Assembly (NCBI GenBank): GCA_964564435.1
Contig: CAZMAT010000003.1
Coordinates: 1-64,000 of the forward strand
DNA: 64,000 nt
Direction of reading: 5' to 3'
DNA from: Fermentibacter sp964564435
GTDB taxonomy: Bacteria; Fermentibacterota; Fermentibacteria; Fermentibacterales; Fermentibacteraceae
Shown: positions 1-7,824 of the stretch, piece by piece
Position numbering within the stretch: position 1 is the stretch's first letter
Layout: every line of letters starts with the position of its first letter
The notes under the pieces: model-generated
What the model saw: only the letters and a program-made list of their open reading frames with translations
Database searches by the model: none
What the model was told of the DNA's origin: nothing
Translations under genes and position numbers: made by a program

Positions 1-5
1 GTACC

Positions 6-199
6 ACTCATTCCGGCTCAGCCGGAATGAGTAGGCACGACAGCGGTTCACCAAGGCTCTGGGTATCCTGTTCGGTGAACCACGAGAGTGCCCGAGTGAT
101 CGGTTCACCACCATCAAGCGGGGCACCGGTTCGCTCTCCCAAGCTCTGATGCTTGCTTCCTGACGAACCGGTCCTTCATCCGAAGATCCTCACTCGGGC
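6..199. repeat. Nested inverted repeats in non-coding DNA
   Basis: No gene is seen in bases 1-278. A perfect 12-bp inverted repeat (6-17 with 21-32, 3-base loop) is followed by an 8-base element at 45-52 that can pair with 74-81; the same 8 bases recur at 102-109, so 74-81 has two mutually exclusive partners. A perfect 10-bp pair (90-99 with 190-199) encloses a 9-bp pair (125-133 with 164-172), which encloses a 5-bp pair (140-144 with 151-155). There is no T tract. The region lies just downstream of the 3' end of the minus-strand propeller gene, so it may act as a terminator or RNA 3' structure, or be a repeat element. Confidence 0.6.
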
Positions 200-278
200 A
201 GAGCGGACAACCGGAGTCAGGACCAGTGTCAAGAAGCGATCTGGTTTCCCCGGGCCTCCAACAGATGAGCCTCCACGT

Positions 279-1928
279 TCACCTCAGCAGCACAACCCTG
301 GAGTCGGACTCTTCCGACCCGGTTACTGATCGGACAAGGTACACCCCGGCTGGACAATCCGAGGCCGCCCATGAGAACGAACGCGACCCGGCCGGCAGGA
401 AGCCGTCGAAGAGATTCTCTACCAGCCTTCCGCCCAGGTCGTACACCCGTACCGAACAGTCGGAGGGTTCCGGCAGGTTCATGGACATGCGGACGGCTCC
501 TGTCGAAGGGTTGGGGAAGACAGCGAGCGAGAGCGTCAGATCATCCCCGCTCACCCCACCGATCCCTGTCGTCGGTTCGTATCTGATGGTAGCGAAGTCG
601 TTACCTGTCCCTGAACCCATGCTGGCTCCGGTGACGTAGATGTTCCCCGATCCGTCCGACGCGCAGCTGCACGAGACATCGTCACCGTTTCCGGGCCCGT
701 TGTAGAAGAACTGCCAGCAGGTGAGCCCGGAGGAGTCGTATCCGATCGTCGCATAGTCCTGCCCCGTGCTTTCGCGCCCACAGATCCCGGTGACACAAAC
801 TCTTCCGACTCCGTCGGAGATCAAGTCCTCGGGCCAGTCTGGACCATCGCCCGGGCCGTCGTATCGTTCCGTCCACTGCTCCGTTCCGGACTGGCTGTAA
901 CTGATCATGGCGATATCCGAGTATGAATACGGCTCTCCGTCGCTGATCCCCGTGACGAAGACGGTACCTGCTCCGTCCAGAGCGATGTCTTCTACGTTCG
1001 CGAACAGGCCGCCGACATAGCCTGCAATCCATTGCTGTCCCCCGGAAGGGTCGTATGCGACGGTAACGTACTCGTAGGCTACATAGGGGCCATACGAGGT
1101 CAGTTCGTCTCCGGTGACGAACGAGCTGCCCGACGCATCGACGGCGATGTCTGTGGCCGAAGCGTCGCCGCAGAACTCGGAGACGTATCGCGCGGTCCAC
1201 ATCTGGGTCCCGGTCGGGCTGTACTTCACTGTCGCGAAATCCCTGCCCGATTCGGAGTCACTCGTGCCGGTGACATATACATTCCCCGCTCCATCGACTC
1301 CGAGCGAGGAAGCCATATCCTGTCCGTTGTCCGGACCGTTATAGCGGGCGGTCCACAACAGGTCACCGTCGGTGTTGTAGCTCACAGTGGCGTAGTCCAG
1401 AGGCGTTCCGGATCCCTCGCTGTATCCGGTCATGCAGATATTGCCGGCCGGGGTGACCGCAATCCCGACACAATGATCGATTCCGTTCCCCGGACCGTTG
1501 TATCGGGCGACCCATTGCTCGTCGCCTTCCGAGTTGTACTTGATCATGGCGTAGTCAGGGCAGGTACCCGATCCCTCGCTCGTTCCGGCGACATAGACGT
1601 TCCCCGACCCGTCGACAACGATCCCGACGGGGCAGTCGTACGCATTCCCGGGCCCGTTATACCGAGCCACCCATTGCTCCGCGCCCGACGAATCGTACTT
1701 CACTGTTGCAAAGTCGGTTCCGGAGCCATCGCCTACGCTGGCCCCGGTTACATACACGCTGCCTGCATCGTCGACGGCGATAGCGCATGCCTCGTCGTCG
1801 GCACCCGCCGGGCCGTCGTACCGTGCGACCCAGCCCTCCGCCATCCCGGATTCCTGTGCGTGTGAGATCCCTGCGGATGCAATGAAGAGAACGAGGTATA
1901 CGTGGGGAAGTAAACGATTCCCGTCCAT
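279..1928 (-). CDS. Secreted SBBP beta-propeller repeat protein with T9SS-type sorting domain
   Basis: 549 residues. I chose the internal ATG at 1928 because it follows a G-rich Shine-Dalgarno and begins a clear signal peptide (about residues 1-24, ending ISHA). The body is a run of about 50-residue units of the type WVARYNGPGN...D...AVD..GNVYVTG.S.GSG.DYAT.KY, the SBBP (seven-bladed beta-propeller) repeat. The last 80 or so residues form a Por/T9SS-like sorting domain (FPNPSTGAV, then GGRLVENL, then PAGVYLVR), preceded by TTGIGG. It is presumably exported by Sec, crosses the outer membrane by type IX secretion and is anchored or released at the surface. Its ligand is unknown. A paralogue lies at 9345-11009 on the same strand. 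Confidence 0.85.
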   Translation of the reverse strand: MDGNRLLPHVYLVLFIASAGISHAQESGMAEGWVARYDGPAGADDEACAIAVDDAGSVYVTGASVGDGSGTDFATVKYDSSGAEQWVARYNGPGNAYDCPVGIVVDGSGNVYVAGTSEGSGTCPDYAMIKYNSEGDEQWVARYNGPGNGIDHCVGIAVTPAGNICMTGYSEGSGTPLDYATVSYNTDGDLLWTARYNGPDNGQDMASSLGVDGAGNVYVTGTSDSESGRDFATVKYSPTGTQMWTARYVSEFCGDASATDIAVDASGSSFVTGDELTSYGPYVAYEYVTVAYDPSGGQQWIAGYVGGLFANVEDIALDGAGTVFVTGISDGEPYSYSDIAMISYSQSGTEQWTERYDGPGDGPDWPEDLISDGVGRVCVTGICGRESTGQDYATIGYDSSGLTCWQFFYNGPGNGDDVSCSCASDGSGNIYVTGASMGSGTGNDFATIRYEPTTGIGGVSGDDLTLSLAVFPNPSTGAVRMSMNLPEPSDCSVRVYDLGGRLVENLFDGFLPAGSRSFSWAASDCPAGVYLVRSVTGSEESDSRVVLLR

Positions 1929-1964
1929 CCCGGCCACCCCCGTTGCATTCCCTGACCCGCTCCT

Positions 1965-1993
1965 GATATCGAACCCAATTCCCGCAGTGTCAA
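1965..1993 (-). promoter_or_regulatory. Putative promoter of the SBBP gene
   Basis: On the minus strand TTGACA (1993-1988) is separated by 17 bases from GATATC (1970-1965), about 40 bases upstream of the ATG at 1928. The same -35/-10 combination precedes the paralogous gene at 11009. Bases 1994-2235 otherwise hold nothing I can identify. Confidence 0.45.
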
Positions 1994-2235
1994 CGAGGAG
2001 CATATCCTCCGAAAAACCGCCGGAGGGTCCGGGGAGGGCCGCTGCAGGGCCGGAGTTCGCACGGACGAGGCGGGTATCAATTATCCAGCGCCCGATCGAT
2101 GTGCATCTCCGCGCGACAGGGAGGTGGCCATGTCTCCGGCTTTCCTGATCTTCTTAGCACTGCAGTCAGATCTGTCTTTTCCGAAGGCGTCACGATGACA
2201 CTCCATCTCATGGTTGCACGGCGGCGTCCCCTTCG

Positions 2236-3009
2236 TCACGGCCTTGAACCTGTTCGCTCGCCGAGTCTCTGTCCTATATGCTCGAGAAGTCGCCAGCATC
2301 CTTCCATGTGTCGCACCTCCAGCGGCTCCTCTACGTACGGATAGCGTCGGTCTTCCGCCATTCGGAACAACTCGGCGTAGTCGTGCAGTCCGGGAGTGTC
2401 CTGACAGCGATGGCACGCGTTGCGCTTCGATGTGATCTCCCCGGCGTCCAGGTAGCAGATCGTCCTCGCTGACCAGTGGACCGCGGAGATCCATTGTCCG
2501 AAGCTCGGTTTCCTGTCGGGCTCCATCGTCGACATGAGCTTCCGCTGTTCGTTCTTCTGCTCCTCCAGAATCTCGTCGGCGGCAGGTTCGTAGAAAGAGA
2601 TTGGAGGCGCAAGTAGGTGCCGACCATGCCGTCGGGCGATCACCAGGTCGATGAGGCTGTTGGGGAGGGTCTTGATCGTGCGCCAACCCCGTCGTGTCGT
2701 GCCAATGTAGCAGCCGACGAACGTCGCGCCGGGCAGGAGAGCGACGTAGGCCGGAAAGAATGTCTCCTCGAGCTGGTGCAGAAGAAACCGCTTCTCGCTC
2801 CGATACCGATCGTGCATGGCGAAGATGTGCCCGTTGGTCTGCTCGCCAAGGTCGCCGTGGGTAACGACCATGTAGTCAAGATCACCGAATCCGGGACGGA
2901 AGTCGCCGAGGACGTAGGAACCGTGGATCACGACATCGGCGAGGTTGTCTCCGAGAATGCGACGAAGGTCGGAGAGGAACTCCTGGAATGTTGACTCCAG
3001 TCTGTCCAT
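2236..3009 (-). CDS. AadA-like nucleotidyltransferase
   Basis: 257 residues from ATG 3009. Residues 30-45 read GSYVLGDFRPGFGDLD, the GS...DxD signature of the polymerase-beta nucleotidyltransferase superfamily; the two Asp (43 and 45) would bind Mg-NTP. Overall length and the helical C-terminal half (about residues 110-250) fit the aminoglycoside O-adenylyltransferase/DUF4111 group. An antibiotic-modifying role is possible, but nothing around it (no integron attC site, no transposase) supports a resistance cassette. The gene stands alone, in a stretch that looks less GC-rich than the core of the window, which hints at horizontal acquisition. The upstream start at 3171 was rejected because its extension has no family-like sequence. 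Confidence 0.6.
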   Translation of the reverse strand: MDRLESTFQEFLSDLRRILGDNLADVVIHGSYVLGDFRPGFGDLDYMVVTHGDLGEQTNGHIFAMHDRYRSEKRFLLHQLEETFFPAYVALLPGATFVGCYIGTTRRGWRTIKTLPNSLIDLVIARRHGRHLLAPPISFYEPAADEILEEQKNEQRKLMSTMEPDRKPSFGQWISAVHWSARTICYLDAGEITSKRNACHRCQDTPGLHDYAELFRMAEDRRYPYVEEPLEVRHMEGCWRLLEHIGQRLGERTGSRP

Positions 3010-3546
3010 GTCGATCACCACGAGAGTGTTCCTCGTTAGCTGGCACCCGTCGCTCACAAGGGGCAGTGCGTGGGCTCGAGTACAAGCAGCCGGTCCGCTA
3101 CGACCTGCTAGCCGAGCAAAGCGAGCAGGTAGCCTACCACAGGACCCCTCGCCGAGTCCGCCGCCGTGCAACAGCCCTTACATCTTCAGACTGGAGAGCA
3201 AGAGAAAGTTGAAACTGAACACCTGCTCAGATCCATCAAGCTCAGTTCTGGAGCCCGAGAAGCGGGCACCATCGGGTTATGCCTCACTCTTTGCTCATCG
3301 GCAGATCCTCGATGATCTCGTTGCTTCTTACCTACACTGTCTCAGGCGCCGGATCTGCCATTCAGTCAACACCCGCCTGTCCCGGTAGTCGCCCAACGCA
3401 CGATCTCATCGATCTACTCCGACAGCATGCTGCCAAGGCGCATCAGGTTCTGTAATGCCCGTATCTGCCATCCATGCATCGACATTGACGAAGGAGACTG
3501 CTCAAGGTATTTCAAATGTGGTGATAAGTTCTAAGGAGGAATCGTC
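3010..3546. other. Intergenic region without recognisable gene
   Basis: About 540 bases between the nucleotidyltransferase and the small secreted gene. Open frames here are short and resemble no family I know. A 7-bp inverted repeat (ACCTGCT with AGCAGGT, near 3101-3133) is visible. The right end carries a candidate promoter and a strong Shine-Dalgarno for the next gene. Confidence 0.5.
3485..3513 (+). promoter_or_regulatory. Putative promoter for the 3547 gene
   Basis: TTGACG (3485-3490), 17-base spacer, TATTTC (3508-3513). The start codon at 3547 lies about 27 bases beyond the expected transcription start, with the Shine-Dalgarno AAGGAGGA at 3533-3540. Confidence 0.4.
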
Positions 3547-3903
3547 ATGAAGGCAGCCGTTGTGATCTTGATCTTAGCATGCGTAACAGCGTTGGCAACG
3601 GATGAACAGTGCTACTTCATCGGCGATGTTTCCTGGGATGGGCTAGATGGTGACTACGCTGTAGTTACGATAAGTGATCATGCCGGAATCGTAGACAGTA
3701 TTCATCTAGCGTCTCCAGACAGCTACAGTTTCGGAGATTACTCGGTCTCAAGAGTTGTATCGCAGGAGCCCTGGCGGCTGGATTGCTGGCTGGTTCTTGA
3801 CGGCGAAACCGTTCCTTTGCCTCAGTTTGCAGCCGGTCTGACCTGGCCTGACAGCTTTGACTACAACCAGTCTTGGTTTTGCAGGATACCATTCGGATGG
3901 TAA
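3547..3903 (+). CDS. Small secreted protein of unknown function
   Basis: 118 residues with an excellent Shine-Dalgarno (TAAGGAGGA) six bases before the ATG. Residues 1-18 form a typical signal peptide, giving a mature protein of about 100 residues with three cysteines, many aromatic residues (a W near every 20 residues) and a C-terminal FCRIPFGW. The alternation of hydrophobic and polar residues suggests an all-beta fold. The coding sequence looks less GC-rich than typical genes in the window, like the nucleotidyltransferase next door. I do not recognise the family. It may share a transcript with the secreted repeat protein 50 bases downstream. Confidence 0.7.
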   Translation: MKAAVVILILACVTALATDEQCYFIGDVSWDGLDGDYAVVTISDHAGIVDSIHLASPDSYSFGDYSVSRVVSQEPWRLDCWLVLDGETVPLPQFAAGLTWPDSFDYNQSWFCRIPFGW

Positions 3904-3953
3904 CGACTAGAATGGCCGTTAGAGCATCTACCTTGCCAATGTGACTTGCGCTT

Positions 3954-5438
3954 ATGGCGCAATACCAGAGTTCCAAGTTCTTCTCCGTACAAATCCTTGT
4001 TTATCTTCTGTTTCCCCTGATTCCCCGTGTCGCCGCGTACAATGTCACCGCCCAGGATGTGGTCTGGTCGTCTACCTTCGGTGGAACTGCCTGGGATGAA
4101 TGCACCGCATGCATCCAGTGTGTTGACGGAGGGTATTCTCTTGCCGGCTTCTCCGAATCCTGGTCACCCTCCGACGATCTCTGGCTGATCAAGACTGACG
4201 AGGCTGGAAAACTGGAATGGACCTCCCTTCTTGGTGCAGCTGGCAACGACGAGGGCTATTCGCTGTTGCAGACGAATGACGGGGGATTTCTAATCGCCGG
4301 GGCTACGGACTCATACGGGGTCGGGAGCAGCGACGCCTGGTTGTCGAAAACCGACTCTCTCGGGAGTCTCCTCTGGATGAAGACCTTCGGCACATCCGAC
4401 GAGGACATGTTTTTCGACATATGCCCCACATCTGACGGAAGCTTCGTAACCGTTGGCAGTTCCGGCGTCTTTCCATCCGACATGCACCTATATCTTGTGA
4501 AGATCGACGAGGCCGGAAATCTTCTCTGGGAGAGAGTCTTCGGCGGCGGAATCCTCGACTGCGGCTTCTCTGTCAGGGAAACCTCCGACGGAGGCTTCAT
4601 CATCGCCGGGAGCAACGGCTCAGGGAGCGGCGGATCAACGATCGATGGCTGGCTGCTGAAAACGGACTCCGAAGGGAGCTACCAGTGGGATTTCATTCTG
4701 GGTGGGTCGGGCTACGACAGGTTCAACGCGGCCCGGCAGACGGTGGATGGTGGCTTCATCGCGGCCGGCTACAGCTACTCCTCGGATCCGAGCAACGGCG
4801 ATCTATGGCTCGTGAGGACTGACCTGAACGGCGGGCTAACCTGGGATACAACAATCGGCGAGGCCAACGGTAGCGAAAGCGCAGAGAGCATCGAGCTTTC
4901 TTCGGATGGAGGGTTCTTCATCGCAGGCTTCAACAGCTCGGTCGCATGGCCGGATGCGGATCTGTGGCTACTGAAGACTGACAGCTCCGGCGATATAGGA
5001 TGGGACACCTTCTTCGGAGGAGATGACATCGATGTCGGAAGCTGCCTCGTTCTCACCCAGGACGGATGCTTCGTAGTCGGAGGGAAGACGAGATCCTACG
5101 GCGCAGGGGACTTCGACTATCTTCTAGTGAAGTTCGAGCCTCCGCTTGGGGTTCCCGAGGAACCACCCCCTTCGGCCCTGGTCGGGCATCTCACGGCATC
5201 TCCAAATCCCCTTGCATCGACTTCGACCGTCACCTTCGATCTAGCGCAACCCACCCAGGTGCAGCTTGAGGTCTTCGATTCCTCCGGACGGCTCGTTGGG
5301 ACCCTGGCCGACGGCTATCTCGAGCAAGGGAACCATTCCGTCAGCTTCGACGGCTCCGACCTTCCCTCCGGCGTCTACCTGCTCAGGCTTCAGGCAGAAG
5401 GTTCTTCTGCTACCGCACGGATCGTTCTCATCAGATAG
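3954..5438 (+). CDS. Secreted repeat protein with T9SS-type sorting domain
   Basis: 494 residues. The N-terminus (about 1-28) is a hydrophobic signal peptide ending near RVAA. Residues 35-390 hold about seven units of the pattern W..TFGG...D......T.DGGF..AG.S.S...D.WL.KTD..G, common in surface proteins of Bacteroidota and relatives and probably forming a beta-propeller. After LGVPEEPP the last 80 residues are a sorting domain (ASPNPLAST, SSGRLVGTL, PSGVYLLRL). No clear Shine-Dalgarno precedes the ATG. Its repeats differ from the SBBP type at 279-1928 and 9345-11009. A surface or secreted binding role is likely; the ligand is unknown. Confidence 0.82.
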   Translation: MAQYQSSKFFSVQILVYLLFPLIPRVAAYNVTAQDVVWSSTFGGTAWDECTACIQCVDGGYSLAGFSESWSPSDDLWLIKTDEAGKLEWTSLLGAAGNDEGYSLLQTNDGGFLIAGATDSYGVGSSDAWLSKTDSLGSLLWMKTFGTSDEDMFFDICPTSDGSFVTVGSSGVFPSDMHLYLVKIDEAGNLLWERVFGGGILDCGFSVRETSDGGFIIAGSNGSGSGGSTIDGWLLKTDSEGSYQWDFILGGSGYDRFNAARQTVDGGFIAAGYSYSSDPSNGDLWLVRTDLNGGLTWDTTIGEANGSESAESIELSSDGGFFIAGFNSSVAWPDADLWLLKTDSSGDIGWDTFFGGDDIDVGSCLVLTQDGCFVVGGKTRSYGAGDFDYLLVKFEPPLGVPEEPPPSALVGHLTASPNPLASTSTVTFDLAQPTQVQLEVFDSSGRLVGTLADGYLEQGNHSVSFDGSDLPSGVYLLRLQAEGSSATARIVLIR

Positions 5439-5468
5439 GCTGTTTCGGTCTCCCTTTCTTCTCGTCCT

Positions 5469-5700
5469 TCTCAGTCCCCTCTCGGTCACCACGGAATGTT
5501 TCCAGTGATCCCCAAGTGCAACGATCTCCTCGAGCTGCCTCTCCGGCAGCTTCAGCAGGGCGAGCCACCGGATCATCCGATCCAGGCTTACTCCATGCCT
5601 GGCAGCGAGTTGACTGCGGATCAGACTCCTCGCTTGAGCTCGTCCTCCATCTCGCGGGCGAAGATGACAGGGTTGCGATAAGTCTTTCGTGGAGATGGCC
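5469..5700 (-). pseudogene. Decayed small helix-turn-helix protein gene
   Basis: Read on the minus strand, 5700-5621 encodes YRNPVIFAREMEDELKRG and then stops. A second frame starting near 5640 continues with SQLAARHGVSLDRMIRWL, then LALLKLPERQLEEIVALG and VVTERGLR. Joined across one frameshift these give the order of the 100-130 residue HTH proteins often found beside site-specific recombinases (NPVxxAR, then SQxxLAxxxGVSxxxVxxxLxLLxLP, then GDPL...TERxLR). No intact start or stop frames it, so I read it as a relic of a lost mobile element. Family assignment is from memory of the motif pattern. Confidence 0.45.
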
Positions 5701-5887
5701 TGGGAAGATCAAGCCGGGGCAATATCAGAATGAATGTGTACTTCGATTTGGTTCGTCTGGCGTCAGGCTTGGTGTACCAGCACTTCCTGAACTATCCTTC
5801 TACCTGGCGCCGCATCCAGTCCCCGTCGACCGGACGGCCTCCGTCATGGCATGGGTCTTGCGCTCCAGCTCGGGGCTTCAATATATA

Positions 5888-5905
5888 AGAGTATTAGCAT
5901 ATTCT
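5888..5905. promoter_or_regulatory. Candidate ArsR-type operator
   Basis: AGAGTAT (5888-5894), spacer TAGC, ATATTCT (5899-5905): a 7-bp dyad with one mismatch in an AT-rich island, ending just before the Shine-Dalgarno (GAAGGAGA, 5906-5913) of the repressor gene. Size and position fit autoregulation by an ArsR/SmtB dimer. AT-rich sequence around it (TATATAAG at 5882-5889) could provide the promoter -10. Confidence 0.5.
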
Positions 5906-5917
5906 GAAGGAGATGTC

Positions 5918-6298
5918 GTGAAGCCTCTGCAGGACGATGAGCGGGACGTCCTCCGCGTTCTCCAGGCATTGGGCTCGGAGAGCAGGCTGAGGATCGTCCG
6001 GCTGCTGGCGGGAAGCGGATCGCTGTGCGTCGGCGCGCTCGCCTGCCGGCTCGACGTGACGCAGAGTGCCGTGTCGCAGCATCTGCGGATACTCGAAGAG
6101 GCCGGACTGGTCCTGTCGGAGCGCAGGGGGATGAAGGTCCACTACTCCCTCGTCCAGCACGTCCTTGAAGATTCGATGGAGAGACTGACCGCTTCCCTCC
6201 GGCCGGATCACGAAGCCGGGGATGACGACCAGGAATGCAAGGCAAGGAGAAGCTCATGTGCGAATGTGAAGGAAGCTGCAGGAAGCCCGGGAACCTGA
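5918..6298 (+). CDS. ArsR/SmtB-family transcriptional repressor
   Basis: 126 residues from GTG 5918, which follows GAAGGAGA at good spacing; the longer open frame to 5516 has no homologue-like sequence. Residues 14-85 form the winged helix: the first helices contain ALGSESRLRIVRLL, the recognition region is LDVTQSAVSQHLRILEEAGL (45-64) and the wing is LSERRGMKVHYSL. Cysteines 37 and 43 sit in the helix where ArsR proteins have their metal-binding Cys, but spaced C-x5-C and not C-V-C; C107 and C114 in the tail could add ligands. It probably senses a soft metal or metalloid and represses the downstream Cys-rich and ABC-transporter genes. Confidence 0.85.
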   Translation: MKPLQDDERDVLRVLQALGSESRLRIVRLLAGSGSLCVGALACRLDVTQSAVSQHLRILEEAGLVLSERRGMKVHYSLVQHVLEDSMERLTASLRPDHEAGDDDQECKARRSSCANVKEAAGSPGT

Positions 6299-6390
6299 AG
6301 ACCCGGCCCGGCGAGTGTTCGCCGGAGCAGATCGCGACCTGCCATGGAGATGACGCCGTTCACGACTGCGAGACGAAGGAGGGTAAATGA
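6256..6390 (+). CDS. 44-residue Cys-rich protein (ArsR-associated)
   Basis: Overlaps the end of the repressor gene by 43 bases in another frame. ATG 6256 follows AAGGAGA. The peptide starts MCECEGSCRKPGNLKTRPGE and continues with CSPEQIATCHG, then an HDC near the end: six cysteines and two histidines in 44 residues, with no signal peptide, so cytoplasmic. The order CxC...C.xPxxLKxxPxECSPEQIxxCHG is one I associate from memory with tiny proteins encoded beside ArsR regulators in anaerobes; no function is known to me. It is probably a metal- or metalloid-binding carrier or co-sensor. Confidence 0.7.
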   Translation: MCECEGSCRKPGNLKTRPGECSPEQIATCHGDDAVHDCETKEGK

Positions 6391-6391
6391 C

Positions 6392-6796
6392 ATGAAAACC
6401 AGGATGGTGCTCCTTCTGGCTGTACTGTGCTCGGCTGGCGCTCTGGTCGTCGCCTCCGCCGTCGAAGACACAGTCCCGGTGCCTGTCCACGAGCCCGGGA
6501 CGGCTTCCGAAGGCTGCAGCTGCGATGGGGAGACCGAGGGCTGCACCGGCGACTGCGAGACCTGCCCGGAATGCGCCTGCGAAGATGGAGACTGCTGCTG
6601 CGATGGGGGAACCGAGGGCTGCACCGGTGACTGCGAGAACTTCCCGGAATGCGCCTGCGAAGACGGAGACTGCTGCTGCGATGGGGGAACCGAGGGCTGC
6701 ACCGGTGACTGCGACGACTGCGATGCAGAGCCTTCCGACGTCGAGGACTGCCACGGCGGTTCCCCTCACGGACAACACTGCGGGGGATGTCACTGA
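6392..6796 (+). CDS. Secreted Cys-rich tandem-repeat protein
   Basis: 134 residues from ATG 6392 (Shine-Dalgarno GAAGGAGGG), one base after the previous stop. Residues 1-24 are a signal peptide (hydrophobic core LLLAVLCSAGALVVASA). The mature part carries 23 cysteines in about 110 residues, arranged in two and a half 26-residue repeats of the type ACEDGDCCCDGGTEGCTGDC, followed by a His-rich tail (CHGGSPHGQHCGGCH). It is very acidic and Gly-rich. It resembles a periplasmic or surface metallothionein-like sink more than an enzyme. Its 3' end overlaps the ABC ATPase start by 10 bases, so the genes are translationally coupled. Confidence 0.8.
   Translation: MKTRMVLLLAVLCSAGALVVASAVEDTVPVPVHEPGTASEGCSCDGETEGCTGDCETCPECACEDGDCCCDGGTEGCTGDCENFPECACEDGDCCCDGGTEGCTGDCDDCDAEPSDVEDCHGGSPHGQHCGGCH
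6511..6720 (+). repeat. 78-bp in-frame tandem repeats
   Basis: A 78-bp unit (GCCTGCGAAGA...CCGGAATGC) begins at 6575 and again at 6653, with a partial diverged copy before (from about 6511) and a partial copy at the end. Units are near identical at DNA level, including synonymous positions, so expansion is recent or maintained by recombination. Each encodes one 26-residue Cys-rich module. Confidence 0.85.
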
Positions 6797-7824
6797 CAGC
6801 CTCATCGGCTGCAGCAACAGCCCCTGAAGGCGCGAGCCCGGCCTCTCCGGCCGGGCCTGCCGTAGAGGTTCGAGACCTCAGAAAGACCTTCGGAGAGGTC
6901 CACGCACTTGCAGGGGTCTCGTTCGAGGTGGGATCAGGCGAGCTGTTCGGGCTCCTTGGACCGAACGGCGCGGGGAAGACGACCACCATCAGGATACTCA
7001 CGGGTCTGTCCAGATGCGACTCGGGCTCGGTGAAGGTGGCCGGGATCGACTGCAGCAGGAATCCGCGTGCGGCAATGGGATTCATCGGCGTTGTTCCGGA
7101 CGAAAGCAACCTCTACCCGGAACTGACAGGCTTCGACAACCTCGTCTTCTGCGCTTCACTCTACGGCATCGGGAGGGCTGAAAGAAGGAAACGGGCTCTG
7201 CACCTCCTCGATAGGTTCGGCCTTGGGGAAGCCGGCGGAAGAAAGTTCGCCGGGTACTCGAGGGGAATGAAGCGGAAGCTGACCATTGCCGCCGGGCTGA
7301 TCCACACCCCGCAGATCCTCTTCCTCGACGAGCCGACCACAGGGATCGATGTGACAAGCGCCCGGGAGATAAGGCAGCTTCTCGCAGAACTGCACGGAGA
7401 GGGGACGACTATCCTGCTCACCACGCACTACATCGAGGAGGCAGAGAGACTCTGCAGCAGGATCGCCTTCATGGTTTCGGGAAGGATCGCGAAGGTCGAT
7501 ACCGTGAAGAACCTGCTCGAACCCCTTCAGGGGTTGCACGCGACGGACATCTCCTTCACAGGCGGCACCGGCAACGTTCTTGCCGCGGTCAGCCGCGCAC
7601 TTCCGGAGCTTGCCTTCACAGAGACGGGGACGTCGTCGTTTCGCGCGTCGGCTTCCACCCCCTTCGGCATCGGCGCGCTGGTGCGGGTCATCGAGTCGGA
7701 GGGCGGAGAGGTGCTCGAGGCCAGGAGGGTCAGGTCCTCCCTGGAGGAGGTCTTCGTCAGGGAGACCAGTATCAGGCCGGAAGCCATGAAGCGGGAGAAG
7801 GAACGGCAGGCGAAGCCGTCATGA
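6787..7824 (+). CDS. ABC transporter ATP-binding protein (ABC-2 exporter type)
   Basis: 345 residues. Walker A GPNGAGKTT at 59-67, signature-type YSRGMKRKL near 157-165 (the ABC-2 exporter variant of LSGGQ), Walker B ILFLDEPTTGID near 177-188 and H-loop TTHYIEEAE. About 100 residues beyond the nucleotide-binding domain form the extension typical of drug, lantibiotic and Nod-type exporters (final LEEVFVRETS). The ATG overlaps the Cys-rich gene by 10 bases and the stop overlaps the permease start in ATGA. With the permease it should drive export of an unknown substrate. The operon suggests a metal, metalloid conjugate or the Cys-rich products, but the ATPase alone cannot show this. Confidence 0.88.
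   Translation: MSLTASSAAATAPEGASPASPAGPAVEVRDLRKTFGEVHALAGVSFEVGSGELFGLLGPNGAGKTTTIRILTGLSRCDSGSVKVAGIDCSRNPRAAMGFIGVVPDESNLYPELTGFDNLVFCASLYGIGRAERRKRALHLLDRFGLGEAGGRKFAGYSRGMKRKLTIAAGLIHTPQILFLDEPTTGIDVTSAREIRQLLAELHGEGTTILLTTHYIEEAERLCSRIAFMVSGRIAKVDTVKNLLEPLQGLHATDISFTGGTGNVLAAVSRALPELAFTETGTSSFRASASTPFGIGALVRVIESEGGEVLEARRVRSSLEEVFVRETSIRPEAMKREKERQAKPS

Noticed and set aside
2236..3009. Integron-borne aminoglycoside resistance cassette
   Set aside because: No attC-like site or integrase is visible and the gene is followed by ordinary intergenic DNA.
6575..6720. Assembly artefact explaining the 78-bp repeats
   Set aside because: Units differ at several positions and stay in frame with sensible Cys spacing, so they look real, though copy number needs long reads.
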